64,000 nucleotides of DNA, taken from contig CALKQS010000008.1 in NCBI GenBank assembly GCA_937990725.1, forward strand, positions 62,001 to 126,000, given 5' to 3'. Positions 26,426 through 34,908 of this stretch are shown in pieces; positions within the stretch are counted from its first letter, which is position 1, and every line of letters begins with the position of its first letter. Both the position numbers and the translations under genes were made by a program. The notes beneath the pieces were generated by a model that was given only the letters and a program-made list of their open reading frames with translations, was not told where the DNA came from and did no database searches. This DNA is from an uncultured Candidatus Saccharibacteria bacterium. Lineage in GTDB: Bacteria; Patescibacteriota; Saccharimonadia; Saccharimonadales; Saccharimonadaceae.

Positions 26426-27934
26426 ATGAATATGGAGCAAGAAAGCAAGAATAGTATCAAAAAAGCGGACCTGTCACGGTATGGCATTACTTCTCGATTA
26501 CTAATGAAGGAGGCGCTCCGAAAAGGGTACCAGGTCACAACAGTTCCAGGTCGTTTAGCAATATCACATGTGGTGCGCTGTGAAAAAGACGGCAAAGAGC
26601 TTTACTTTTATAATCTTAATACTGCACTAAACCCTTCATATGCAGTTCAGGTGAATGAGGATAAGATCTGGACGAATAACATACTACACCAATCGCATAT
26701 ACAAATACCAGATACATATCCATTGAAAATAAATAGACCCGAAGACGTGGTAATTGACGATACACTTCGAAAAATGCTAGAGTCCCATGAGCGTCTTGTT
26801 GTCAAATCTGCTACAGCAAACTACAGTAATAATGTTCTTATTAACACTGGTGATGAAGAAGGTTTGCTTCGTGCAATACACCGTGTATATCAGAATAGTG
26901 GTGGACAACCTGATATAATTGTTCAGCAAATAGTTTTTGGGCAAGAATATCGCTTCTTAGTGTTAAATAAAAAAGTCATTGCAGTAGCATATCGTCGACC
27001 ACCATATGTTGTTGGAGATGGAGTGTCAACAATACGAACCTTGATAAGTAAAAAAAATAATAATTGCTCAAAGCATGGCAACAGACACGCTAGTTTAGTA
27101 GCAAAAATAAACATTGAAGATGTGTCGAGACATAAAGGTATTCACTTTTTGCAATACGTTCCCGAGAAAGGTTCTGTTGTTGAGGTTTTAGATACATTGA
27201 ATCTGAGCAGGGGAGGTGAAGCAGTTGATGTCACGAGTTATGTGTCTGATGAACTCAAAACTATAGCAATTCAAGCAGCATCAGCGTGTTTTCTTGGTAT
27301 TGCTGGCATTGATATTGTAACGGATAACATTAGTGGCGATGGAAATGATAGCTATGTCGTAAGAGTGAAGGCATCTCCAGGGATACGAATGCACCAATTT
27401 CCAACAGAAGGCAAACCTCGGAATGTTGCACGAAAACTATTTCATGCTATTGAAAAAACGGCGCATCCTATCGGCAAAAAAATAGTCATGATTGGCCGAG
27501 TTGAAAAGGTTGCTTTGCCTGATTTTATTAATGAAAAATTTAAAGCTCGGATAGATACGGGGGCAACAGTCTCGTCTATATGGGCAAGTGATATTCGAGT
27601 TAATAAGACAGGCCTCTATTGCAAACTATTTGGTGAAGGATCCCCAGTGTATACTGGTGAGGAGTTGCATTTTTCTGAGTATTCCATGCGCTCTGTTCGG
27701 AGTTCGAATGGTTATGAGGAATTGCGGTATCAAGTTGTCATTAATGTAAGTTTGGCAGGAAGGCGAGTGAAAGCAAAAGTTACACTAGCAGACAGATCGG
27801 GGCAGATCTACCCAATGCTGATTGGAAGAAATATTTTGCGTAATAAATTCATCGTTCATGTTGCAGAGGGTGATATTGATAAGAAGGCTGAAAGTAGTAA
27901 TCGTCAAGAACTACGCCAAAATGGACTACAATAG
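26426..27934 (+). CDS. ATP-grasp domain (cyanophycin-synthetase-like, altered metal site) fused to RimB-like aspartic peptidase
   Basis: 502 aa. Residues about 30-345 resemble the ATP-grasp part of cyanophycin synthetase/GshAB (YRFLVLNKKVIAVAYRRPP, then VVGDGVSTI). Where those have E-V-N-A-S-P-G, this protein has R313-V-K315-A-S-P-G: both metal-binding residues are replaced by basic ones. Residues about 350-485 match the RimB/PF05618 retropepsin-like domain, with DTGATVSSIWAS (D377) and LIGRNILRNKFIV. A ligase-like domain joined to a peptidase suggests substrate binding plus cleavage. Spaced 14 nt from the previous gene, AT-rich (35 percent GC at 27061-27120). The N-terminal start could be 26426 or 26432. 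Confidence 0.75.
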   Translation: MNMEQESKNSIKKADLSRYGITSRLLMKEALRKGYQVTTVPGRLAISHVVRCEKDGKELYFYNLNTALNPSYAVQVNEDKIWTNNILHQSHIQIPDTYPLKINRPEDVVIDDTLRKMLESHERLVVKSATANYSNNVLINTGDEEGLLRAIHRVYQNSGGQPDIIVQQIVFGQEYRFLVLNKKVIAVAYRRPPYVVGDGVSTIRTLISKKNNNCSKHGNRHASLVAKINIEDVSRHKGIHFLQYVPEKGSVVEVLDTLNLSRGGEAVDVTSYVSDELKTIAIQAASACFLGIAGIDIVTDNISGDGNDSYVVRVKASPGIRMHQFPTEGKPRNVARKLFHAIEKTAHPIGKKIVMIGRVEKVALPDFINEKFKARIDTGATVSSIWASDIRVNKTGLYCKLFGEGSPVYTGEELHFSEYSMRSVRSSNGYEELRYQVVINVSLAGRRVKAKVTLADRSGQIYPMLIGRNILRNKFIVHVAEGDIDKKAESSNRQELRQNGLQ

Positions 27935-27988
27935 AGACACAGAGCTTATAATAAGCAAAATCGATAAAATAATAGTACGAGGTATGGA

Positions 27989-28906
27989 GTGAAAATCGCA
28001 ATACTCAGCAACGGCAATGTGAACTACTCAACGCTTCGCCTCAAGGAAGAGGCGGAGAGGCGTGGACATAGTGTGAGAGTGATTAAATACCGCAAATGTT
28101 ATGTGACGATTGATGAGAAGAACCCAACGGTGATGTATGATGGTGAAGCAATCGATCAGTATGATGCAATAATTCCGCGCATTGCAAGCTATATGACTCG
28201 CTATGGCACAGCAGTAGCGCGCCAATTAGAAATGGCGTACCCACGCACGCTTTTTGTTAATCGCTCGATTGCGATTACCCGGGCGCGCGATAAACTGCGT
28301 TCGACACAGCTGCTAGCCCGAGGTGGAGTAGCTATTCCTAAGACAGTGTTTAGCCGTAACTCAGCCGATATAGACGATCTCCTTAACGAACTTGGTGGTA
28401 CGCCAGTTATCATCAAACTCGCTCGTGGTACTCATGGTAATGGTGTGGTGCTAGCGGAGACGAAGAAGGCGGCAAAGTCAGTGCTTCAGGCGTTGTACCT
28501 CACCAACGAGGATGGGACAAACATCCTGTTGCAAGAATTTATTCGTGAGTCAGCTGGAGTAGACATCCGCGCCTTTGTGGTGGGGAGCCGGGTAGTGGCG
28601 AGTATGAAGCGCCAGAGCTTAGACGATGACTTTCGCTCTAACCTCCATAAGGGAGGCGAAGGAACGCCGATTCGCTTGACGGATACCGAGCGTCGCATGT
28701 GTTTGCGGGCAGCTAAGGCGATGGGCTTGACGGTGGCGGGTGTTGACTTTATGCGCTCGAGTCGTGGGCCGTTGGTGCTTGAGGTCAATGCGAGCCCAGG
28801 CTTTGGGATAGAGAAAATTACGCGGCGCAATGTGGCCAAGCCAATCATTGAATATATTGAGCGCAATGCGAAGCGGCAGCACAAGAGGGATCGTGTTGGG
28901 GCATAA
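27989..28906 (+). CDS. rimK: RimK-type ATP-grasp alpha-L-glutamate ligase
   Basis: 305 aa, full length. RimK enzymes add glutamate residues to the C-terminus of a protein (ribosomal S6 in E. coli) or make related peptide bonds. The ATP-grasp core includes VIIKLARGTHGNGVVL (about 131-146), LLQEFI, DIRAFVVGSRVVASMKR, GVDFMRS and the metal pair E265-x-N267 in LEVNASPGFG. GTG start with GGTATGGAG just upstream; the gap after the RimB fusion is 54 nt. GC is higher than in the three genes before it, so it may be an older neighbour of the cassette. RimK and RimB-type peptidases often co-occur. Confidence 0.9.
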   Translation: MKIAILSNGNVNYSTLRLKEEAERRGHSVRVIKYRKCYVTIDEKNPTVMYDGEAIDQYDAIIPRIASYMTRYGTAVARQLEMAYPRTLFVNRSIAITRARDKLRSTQLLARGGVAIPKTVFSRNSADIDDLLNELGGTPVIIKLARGTHGNGVVLAETKKAAKSVLQALYLTNEDGTNILLQEFIRESAGVDIRAFVVGSRVVASMKRQSLDDDFRSNLHKGGEGTPIRLTDTERRMCLRAAKAMGLTVAGVDFMRSSRGPLVLEVNASPGFGIEKITRRNVAKPIIEYIERNAKRQHKRDRVGA

Positions 28907-28960
28907 CCATTCAAACGTATTTGCTTTTCTCATAACGCTTATGTTGAATTGGTGTCATGG

Positions 28961-28966
28961 TATAAT
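28961..28966 (+). promoter_or_regulatory. extended -10 box of small membrane protein gene
   Basis: TGG-TATAAT ending 6 nt before the ATG at 28973. Confidence 0.6.
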
Positions 28967-28972
28967 GATGGC

Positions 28973-29458
28973 ATGATGTTGATTGGATTGCTTGCTGGCA
29001 TGGCTGTGGTTTTGGCTGGTTTGGTATATGTAGCGAAGCGGCATTTTGGGCTGCCAGTCATGGGCCTGGCGGTCGGTATGGTAGTGACGCAGCTATGGGC
29101 GGCAGATGTCATGCCGTATGCTGCTGGGGTTGGCATAGGCATTGACCGATCTGCTTTGCTTGCAGCGGTGACGATTGTGCTGACGGTGCTACCAGCTGTG
29201 GTGCTGGTGTGTTGCGGCTCGGTGGTGAGTCAGCGCTGGTGGCGCATTGGTGGCTCACTGATCTTTGGTGTTGTGGCAGTGTATGTGTTGTTTGGCGCGC
29301 TGAGTAGTCTCGTACCACCAGTTGATGAGACAAGCAAGACGGTTATGGCAGCGCTGGATGGGTCTCATGCAGCGGTTGTAACGATAGGGTTTGCATGTGC
29401 CCTTGTTGACACGCTCGTGGCTCGTACAAAGGGTGTAAAACCACACAAGAAAAAGTGA
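28973..29458 (+). CDS. small polytopic membrane protein, unknown
   Basis: 161 aa with five hydrophobic segments (about 2-20, 25-45, 58-80, 88-112, 128-150) and a basic tail KPHKKK. It resembles the CvpA/colicin V production type in size and topology but I see no diagnostic motif. The start is set by the -10 box 6 nt upstream; an in-frame TTG at 28949 lies upstream of the box. It is followed by a strong terminator. Confidence 0.6.
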   Translation: MMLIGLLAGMAVVLAGLVYVAKRHFGLPVMGLAVGMVVTQLWAADVMPYAAGVGIGIDRSALLAAVTIVLTVLPAVVLVCCGSVVSQRWWRIGGSLIFGVVAVYVLFGALSSLVPPVDETSKTVMAALDGSHAAVVTIGFACALVDTLVARTKGVKPHKKK

Positions 29459-29530
29459 TAGATATACCTCTTGTGCGTGTCACTCTATGAGTATGTTTTT
29501 GCGAGAAATATACGTGTTGATGTACTTAGC

Positions 29531-29560
29531 AAAATGACCCTCATAATAAAGGGTCATTTT
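29531..29560. terminator. bidirectional terminator between membrane protein gene and yebC
   Basis: Perfect 10-bp stem AAAATGACCC/GGGTCATTTT with a 10-nt loop. The terminal A and T runs serve both converging genes. Confidence 0.85.
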
Positions 29561-29593
29561 AGTGTTGTGATTCGCGTGTAGCTCTAGTGGGTA

Positions 29594-30298
29594 TTACGCG
29601 GCGTTCGTTGCAACGTTTGTCACATCATCGAGTGCTTCAAGTGCATCGATAATTTTGGTAAGCTTGCGCGCGGTTTCGTCGTCCTCGATAGCAACGGTAT
29701 TATTGGGCACATACTGGAGCTCTGCGTCTTCAACAGTCATGCCAGCTGCGAGCAAAGCTTCGCGGACTTTGGCAAGTTCCTTTTTGTCGGTATAAACGGT
29801 GAGGCCGCCATCTTCTTCTGTTGCATCCTCAGCTCCAGCGTCTAGCACGGTGAGGAGCGCTTCTTCGCCACTGGCTGCTACACGGATTACACCTTTGCGC
29901 GCAAACTGAAACATCACACTGCCGCTATCTGCCATAGTGCCACCATTCTTGGTTAGAGCGGTGCGGACCTCTGGGTAGGTACGATTCTTGTTGTCGGTTG
30001 CTGTCTCGATAATGATGCCAACACCACCTGGGCCGTAGCCCTCATAGACTGCCTCTTCGAGCGCGGCCGCATTTTTATCATTAATGCGATCAATTGCCCG
30101 CTGGATATTAGCGTTAGGCATGTTGGCGGCTCGAGCCTTCTCGATGGCCAATGCGAGGCTTGAGTTGGTTGTTGGATCGGTGCCACCACGGGCTGCAATG
30201 GCAATCATATTGCCAAGCTTGGTAAAGGCTGCGCCGCGCTTTGCATCAACCACGGCCTTTTGGCGATGGGTCGTGGCCCATTTACTGTGTCCAGACAT
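29594..30298 (-). CDS. yebC: YebC/PmpR family regulator/translation factor
   Basis: 234 aa. It begins MSGHSKWATTHRQKAVVDAKRG, the family's near-invariant start, and keeps the ARGGTDP and YEGYGPGGVGI segments. The family binds DNA as a transcription factor and, in recent work, relieves ribosome stalling at proline stretches. An extended -10 (TGC-TACAAT, 30330-30335) and AAGGAG give a leader of about 30 nt. Confidence 0.95.
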   Translation of the reverse strand: MSGHSKWATTHRQKAVVDAKRGAAFTKLGNMIAIAARGGTDPTTNSSLALAIEKARAANMPNANIQRAIDRINDKNAAALEEAVYEGYGPGGVGIIIETATDNKNRTYPEVRTALTKNGGTMADSGSVMFQFARKGVIRVAASGEEALLTVLDAGAEDATEEDGGLTVYTDKKELAKVREALLAAGMTVEDAELQYVPNNTVAIEDDETARKLTKIIDALEALDDVTNVATNAA

Positions 30299-30329
30299 AG
30301 GTTCTCCTTGATTGTTCTATCTTTCACTC

Positions 30330-30335
30330 ATTGTA
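30330..30335 (-). promoter_or_regulatory. extended -10 box of yebC
   Basis: TGC-TACAAT on the minus strand, about 31 nt upstream of the ATG; AAGGAG lies between. Confidence 0.5.
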
Positions 30336-30351
30336 GCATATTGGGCAGTTG

Positions 30352-31794
30352 TTATTCTACGAGTGAGGTATCGCGCAGCGAGTAGCCAGTTGCTCGCCAG
30401 AGCCACCAGCAGAGGCTAATGAGCCCACCATACCATAGTGTCACGCCCCACCACGGCAGTGTAAAATCGAGCTGTGCCCAGGGGAAGGCGGCACATTGCT
30501 GGACGACCCACAGCATGGCATCGAGTAGCCATTGTGCTGGCGCGCCAAATACTGCCGCAGCAGCCGGCCACACAAGTGCCCCAACCCCAGCAATGCAGGT
30601 GAGAAGCATTGCTAGTGGCACCCACGGCACAATGAGCAGATTGGCCGGCAGCGCCACAAGCGATAATTGCCCAAATGCTGCGAGGCTAATCGGTAATGTG
30701 GCAAGCTGTGCAGAGACTGTCTCGCCCAAGACTTGGCGGCCGATTGATGGCTCTGCTGGGCCAAAGAAATAGCGCTGCAACAGTGGTGCAAGAATCATCA
30801 CTCCAGCGAAGGACGCAAAGCTTAGCTGCCAGCCAATATCTCCCCAGACATAGCTTGGGTTCCATAGTACTGTGGCGGCACTTGCTACTGCCAGCAGTGT
30901 AACGGGATGAAACGCACGACCATACGCCCACGCCCAAATACTAAGCCCAGCTACCAAGCCAGCGCGTGTCATACTTGGGCTCAGCCCAGTGATAGCAACA
31001 AAGCCAAGGACGAGACTTGCACTGGTAAGCACCGCAAGATAGCGCGATACCTTGGCAAACAAGCGCCGAGCGAGGCGGACGAGGATTGTGAGGTTATACC
31101 CACTTGCCACAACAATGTGGGTGAGGCCCGTTGTGCGCATTGCTTCTTGGATGTCGTGCGGCAGAGCACGCTTTTGGCCGAGGACATAGCCACTGCCAAG
31201 GCTAGCCGCTGGCTCGTGAATTGCGTGGCGAATATGCTCAGCAAACCAATCACGTACTTGCAGAGCTACATCGCCAGGCTGTGGCTGGACAATACGCTCC
31301 ACATGAGCACGCTGCATGACAGCAGCAAAGTTGCCAAAGCCAGGCTTGAGCTTGCCTCGCACAACCAGCCAGTCGCTGCGATGGATTGCAGGGTTGCCGT
31401 GCAGACTCACCCATACCGTGCCAGGTAGCGAGCGGCTATTGAGGCCGATAGCACTCAGCCTCACGACGAGTTGGTTGCGTTGATTTGTATCAGGGTCGTC
31501 CTGCACCTGCCCAGTGATTGTCGCTACCTGCCCAAATGATGCCGCGTAGGAGCGCTGTTGCTGCTGGTCGCTCCCACCGCGCACTAGGCCAACCATAAGG
31601 CCAGCAATCAATATGATAATAAGGCACCACCGCCGGCTTTGATGCAGTGCACAGGCAATACCGCCGCCGGCTACGACAAGCCACCACCACGCAGCGTACG
31701 GCCACCACTGTGCTAGTGCCACTCCACCAACGATGCCACCGCAGCACAGTGTGAGCTGCCACGTTGGGTGAATTCGCCGTTGCCACCACATCAT
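30352..31794 (-). CDS. comEC: ComEC/Rec2 family DNA-uptake channel protein
   Basis: 480 aa. N-terminal membrane segments and an OB-like DUF4131 domain (about 75-190) precede the competence domain (about 195-460) with LGSGYVLGQKR, GLTHIVVASGYNL and LSPSMTRAGLVAG, which match the core ComEC signature. ComEC forms the inner membrane channel that passes single-stranded DNA inward in transformation. The C-terminal metallo-beta-lactamase-like nuclease domain of long ComEC proteins is absent. Together with the pilus genes it supports natural competence. Confidence 0.92.
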   Translation of the reverse strand: MMWWQRRIHPTWQLTLCCGGIVGGVALAQWWPYAAWWWLVVAGGGIACALHQSRRWCLIIILIAGLMVGLVRGGSDQQQQRSYAASFGQVATITGQVQDDPDTNQRNQLVVRLSAIGLNSRSLPGTVWVSLHGNPAIHRSDWLVVRGKLKPGFGNFAAVMQRAHVERIVQPQPGDVALQVRDWFAEHIRHAIHEPAASLGSGYVLGQKRALPHDIQEAMRTTGLTHIVVASGYNLTILVRLARRLFAKVSRYLAVLTSASLVLGFVAITGLSPSMTRAGLVAGLSIWAWAYGRAFHPVTLLAVASAATVLWNPSYVWGDIGWQLSFASFAGVMILAPLLQRYFFGPAEPSIGRQVLGETVSAQLATLPISLAAFGQLSLVALPANLLIVPWVPLAMLLTCIAGVGALVWPAAAAVFGAPAQWLLDAMLWVVQQCAAFPWAQLDFTLPWWGVTLWYGGLISLCWWLWRATGYSLRDTSLVE

Positions 31795-32092
31795 TGGTTA
31801 TCATTAAACCATTGCGTTGCTGGTGCGTCAATTTATTACATCTGAATCGCGGTCTTTCTATTAATTTTATGCTGCTTGCTCCGCTTTTTTGTAGAGTGTA
31901 CCAAGAGAGCTAGAATTTTTATGTATTTGTTTTCTTATGGTGGAATTATTGAATCTTTTACGTTCAGCAAGAGATCTTTATATCTTACTGGGTGAGGTAG
32001 CGAGATATAATCTCTCACGGAGGAAAAAGACGAATTTTGCTATAGATAGTAGAATTTTGGAAGACTGATGATGAATCCAGTGTTTGCTCCGC
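31795..32092. other. intergenic stretch, no gene found
   Basis: AT-rich 298 nt between comEC and the tRNA-Lys promoter. It contains an isolated TATAAT (about 32005) and GGAGG, but no open frame of note and no stable hairpin that I could identify. Confidence 0.5.
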
Positions 32093-32122
32093 TTGACAGT
32101 CTACCACGACCAGTGCTATACT
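32093..32122 (+). promoter_or_regulatory. promoter of tRNA-Lys
   Basis: TTGACA (32093-32098), 18-nt spacer, TGC-TATACT (32117-32122), 12 nt before the tRNA. This is the closest match to consensus in the window. Confidence 0.85.
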
Positions 32123-32134
32123 CGCAGAGTCTAC

Positions 32135-32211
32135 GGGCCCATAGCTCAGCAGGTTAGAGCACCTGCCTTTTAAGCAGGGTGTCGTGAGTTCGAGCCTCAC
32201 TGGGCCCTCCA
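32135..32211 (+). tRNA. tRNA-Lys (anticodon TTT)
   Basis: Cloverleaf: acceptor GGGCCCA/TGGGCCC, D arm GCTC/GAGC, anticodon stem CCTGC/GCAGG with loop CTTTTAA, T arm GTGAG/CTCAC with TTCGAGC. CCA is encoded. The discriminator base is T, which is unusual for tRNA-Lys. Confidence 0.95.
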
Positions 32212-32221
32212 TTGATCAATT

Positions 32222-32246
32222 AGCAGGCGAGATAGCCTGTTTTTTG
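32222..32246 (+). terminator. terminator of tRNA-Lys
   Basis: Short stem AGCAGGC/GCCTGTT with a GAGATA loop, followed by a T run. Confidence 0.75.
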
Positions 32247-32430
32247 TTGTATCTGTTTGAAAGCCTAAAGATCCGCATTATAAAATCTTAATTCCTATTT
32301 CTCGCTATTATTGTGCGTTAGAGAACAAAATCCGACCACCGTATTAGTTTGCGTGATAAACAAAACAATATGCTTGTGCTTGACCAAGAGGGTTACTTTG
32401 CGCATAATCGTGGCGAGGAGGAAAAACAAA

Positions 32431-34206
32431 ATGCAAACTATGCGGAATTATACCCGGCGAATTATTGCATATGGGCTTGCCGTAACCATGATGATACCAG
32501 GAATAGCTGGAGCTTCTGCGCTTGGTGCTGATTCTTCCACTGCTTATTTCGCCACCATCGGCGATTTTTTATTTGAACGGGCAGTAGCGCGTGATGATGC
32601 AGCTAGCGACAGGTCTACAATAGCTCAGCCTGTAGTGCGTCTTGCCGCTCATACTGAGCATGATGCGCTGATGATCGGGGCACTCCACACGACAGACCGG
32701 CGCACCGTGAGTGCAGTTGAACTGCATAACACTGCGCGCCAGTTTGCGCCGCTTAGTGATGTCGCACTTGTTGTCAGTGTTAGCACAAACCACACCGACT
32801 ACATGTGCCGCGTCAATCTACAAGGATATGCACCACCCCAGTCGTCGGTGCGTTACTATCATCCAGCGGTAGCCCCGGCGGATGGCGCGCAGCTCCAGGG
32901 CTGCCCGAGTGTACCAGATGGTGAGCAAGTCACGCGGTATGATGTAGCGCTGGAGCGATCGGGTGCGACTATTGATAAAGCAAGCGCAGCCGTGGACGAG
33001 CTTGCAGGTGCACTCGTCTGGGAGCGTACCCACTGGACGGCAGCGGCACGGACTGGGGTATTTGCCAAGGACTTTCGGGCACGAGCTGGCGAAGCCGAAG
33101 TAGCTGCGCCGTACGAAACGCCAGGTGAGCCATCATTGCAAATTCTCGAGGTCTTGCCTCATCCACATACCTGCGACGCAGCACCAGATAATTGCCAAAA
33201 ATACGTTAAGGTCAAGAACACTGGCGACCAGCCAATCGACCTTGCTGCCTACCGTTTGCGCAGTGGTACACCTGGTAGCAATAGCACGGTGCGAAACACC
33301 TCATCTCTTGCGGGGGTGATTGCACCAGGCCAGGTGCTGACGATTCGTGCTCAGGCAAATGGCGGGGAGCTTGCGATACTGCGTAGTGGCACACTGTGGT
33401 TTGAGGATCAGCATGGCTTGGTGAGCTTTTCGCCGCGCATCGATGCATATAATGGTGCAGGGCAGGCTGCGCACCAGGGTAAGTCTTGGGCATACAATTC
33501 GCAGACTGGTGCGTGGCAGTGGACAATGCCAAGCCTCGACCGAGCCGATAATATCATCACTAATACGCCAGGCTCACCTCATCAGCCATCGGGCAAACCG
33601 TGCCCCGCTGGCCAAGAGCGCAACCCAGCAACAAATCGTTGTCGGAAGATCAACAATAGTGAGAAACAGTCAAGACACACAGCTGACAGTGCAAAGTCGG
33701 CACGCACGACCTCTCGCGCCCAAAAGCTGACTATCTGCAAACCAGGCCAAGAGCGTAACCCCGCAACGGGCCGTTGCCGCGCAGTATCTGCCACTGGCCA
33801 GCAATTAGCTGCGTGCAAGGCTGGGCAATATCGCAATCCTGCCACAGGGCGCTGCCGAGCGCTCGCTGGTGGCAAGGCATCGGCTGCGGTATGCAAAGCC
33901 GGGTACTATCGCAACCCCGCGACTGGCCGCTGCAAAAAACTTGGCGCAGCAAATAGTCGCCAGCTGACGCCATGCAAGCCAGGCTGGGAGCGTAATCCAT
34001 CGACCAATCGCTGCCGCAAATCGACGAGCAAGAATAGCAAAGCACCAGCTGCAGGCTACGCTGTTGAGCCGAGCAGCAATAATGGGCAAACAGAGATTGT
34101 CTGGTGGATGATTGGTGGGGTAGCTATCGTGGCGGTAGGCTATGCTGGCTGGGAGTGGCGTAGTGAGATTGGCCAGTGGTTACGCCGGATGGTGCGCAAA
34201 GGTTAG
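32431..34206 (+). CDS. surface protein: signal peptide, lamin-tail-like domain, five CxxGxxRNPxTxRC repeats, C-terminal anchor
   Basis: 591 aa. Signal peptide (about 1-30, ending GIAGASA); an N-terminal region without clear homology (30-230); a lamin-tail-like domain (about 233-345: LQILEVLPHP, then YVKVKNTGDQPIDLAAYRL). Next is a basic linker with five short repeats of the form C-x2-G-x2-R-N-P-[AS]-T-x-R-C-[RK], whose first Cys are at 391, 436, 462, 488 and 515. A membrane helix (about 555-575) and basic tail end the protein. No LPXTG is visible, so anchoring is by the helix. GAGGAGG sets the start; the frame opens 120 nt earlier without support. Possibly an adhesin or host-contact protein. 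Confidence 0.75.
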   Translation: MQTMRNYTRRIIAYGLAVTMMIPGIAGASALGADSSTAYFATIGDFLFERAVARDDAASDRSTIAQPVVRLAAHTEHDALMIGALHTTDRRTVSAVELHNTARQFAPLSDVALVVSVSTNHTDYMCRVNLQGYAPPQSSVRYYHPAVAPADGAQLQGCPSVPDGEQVTRYDVALERSGATIDKASAAVDELAGALVWERTHWTAAARTGVFAKDFRARAGEAEVAAPYETPGEPSLQILEVLPHPHTCDAAPDNCQKYVKVKNTGDQPIDLAAYRLRSGTPGSNSTVRNTSSLAGVIAPGQVLTIRAQANGGELAILRSGTLWFEDQHGLVSFSPRIDAYNGAGQAAHQGKSWAYNSQTGAWQWTMPSLDRADNIITNTPGSPHQPSGKPCPAGQERNPATNRCRKINNSEKQSRHTADSAKSARTTSRAQKLTICKPGQERNPATGRCRAVSATGQQLAACKAGQYRNPATGRCRALAGGKASAAVCKAGYYRNPATGRCKKLGAANSRQLTPCKPGWERNPSTNRCRKSTSKNSKAPAAGYAVEPSSNNGQTEIVWWMIGGVAIVAVGYAGWEWRSEIGQWLRRMVRKG

Positions 34207-34256
34207 AGTCTCATTAGTTATACCAGTGGTATATAGCAGAAGCTCTCAGATTCAGC

Positions 34257-34262
34257 TATACT
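34257..34262 (+). promoter_or_regulatory. -10 box of ruvC
   Basis: TATACT ending 6 nt before the ATG at 34269. Confidence 0.55.
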
Positions 34263-34268
34263 AGCATC

Positions 34269-34745
34269 ATGCGAATCATCGGTATCGACCCTGGCACTGG
34301 TATCCTTGGCTTTGGCGTGATTGATGCTCATGGTGGTGCAACGCGACTCGTCACAGCTGGTGTCATTACAACGCCAGCACATACTCCAATACCAGAGCGT
34401 CTTGGTGAGATATTCGATGGTCTCACGAGTATTATTGCAGAGACACGACCCACAATGATGGCGATCGAGAAGCTCTTTTTTGCCCGCAATATAACTACCG
34501 CTATGAGCGTAGCCGAAGCACGTGGCGTAGCGCTGCTGACTGGCCAGCGGGCAGGACTGCGGATTGAGGAATATACACCACTCCAGATCAAGCAGACAAT
34601 CACTGGTTATGGCAAAGCAGATAAAAAGCAAGTGCAAGAGATGGTGCGGCTCCAGCTCGGCTTACAGACGGTACCCAAGCCAGATGACTGTGCAGATGCT
34701 CTCGCGGCAGCGATTATGGCAGCATTTATGACGCGGCAGAGCTAA
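34269..34745 (+). CDS. ruvC: Holliday junction endonuclease RuvC
   Basis: 158 aa RNase H-fold resolvase that cuts Holliday junctions delivered by RuvAB. It shows GIDPGTGILGFGV (first acidic residue D7), AIEKLFFARN (E about 67), YTPLQIKQTITGYGKADKKQVQ and KPDDCADALAAA with the closing Asp pair. Its partner ruvA is 2.7 kb downstream and ruvB 6 kb downstream, with a penicillin-binding protein and small enzymes between. Confidence 0.96.
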   Translation: MRIIGIDPGTGILGFGVIDAHGGATRLVTAGVITTPAHTPIPERLGEIFDGLTSIIAETRPTMMAIEKLFFARNITTAMSVAEARGVALLTGQRAGLRIEEYTPLQIKQTITGYGKADKKQVQEMVRLQLGLQTVPKPDDCADALAAAIMAAFMTRQS

Positions 34746-34896
34746 CTGGTTGGGAAGTACTTCTGTATCTGTGTCAGGTGAGAAATAAGCTATAAGAGCG
34801 GCTCTCTAACTGTAACAAGAGTGTGTGCTATATCAGAGACGAGGGAGAGAAAAGCGCTAAGATTAGTGTTTTCAGTACATTGCGCCAGAACGATGG

Positions 34897-34902
34897 TATA
34901 AT
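34897..34902 (+). promoter_or_regulatory. extended -10 box of PBP gene
   Basis: TGG-TATAAT ending 6 nt before the ATG at 34909. Confidence 0.6.
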
Positions 34903-34908
34903 TAAACT

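Noticed and set aside
33582..34089. Cys-rich minus-strand ORFs over the surface-protein repeats
   Set aside because: They only mirror the repeats of the plus-strand gene.
34080..34206. LPXTG sorting signal in the repeat surface protein
   Set aside because: The C-terminus has a helix and basic tail but no LPXTG-like pentapeptide, so it is not an evident sortase substrate.
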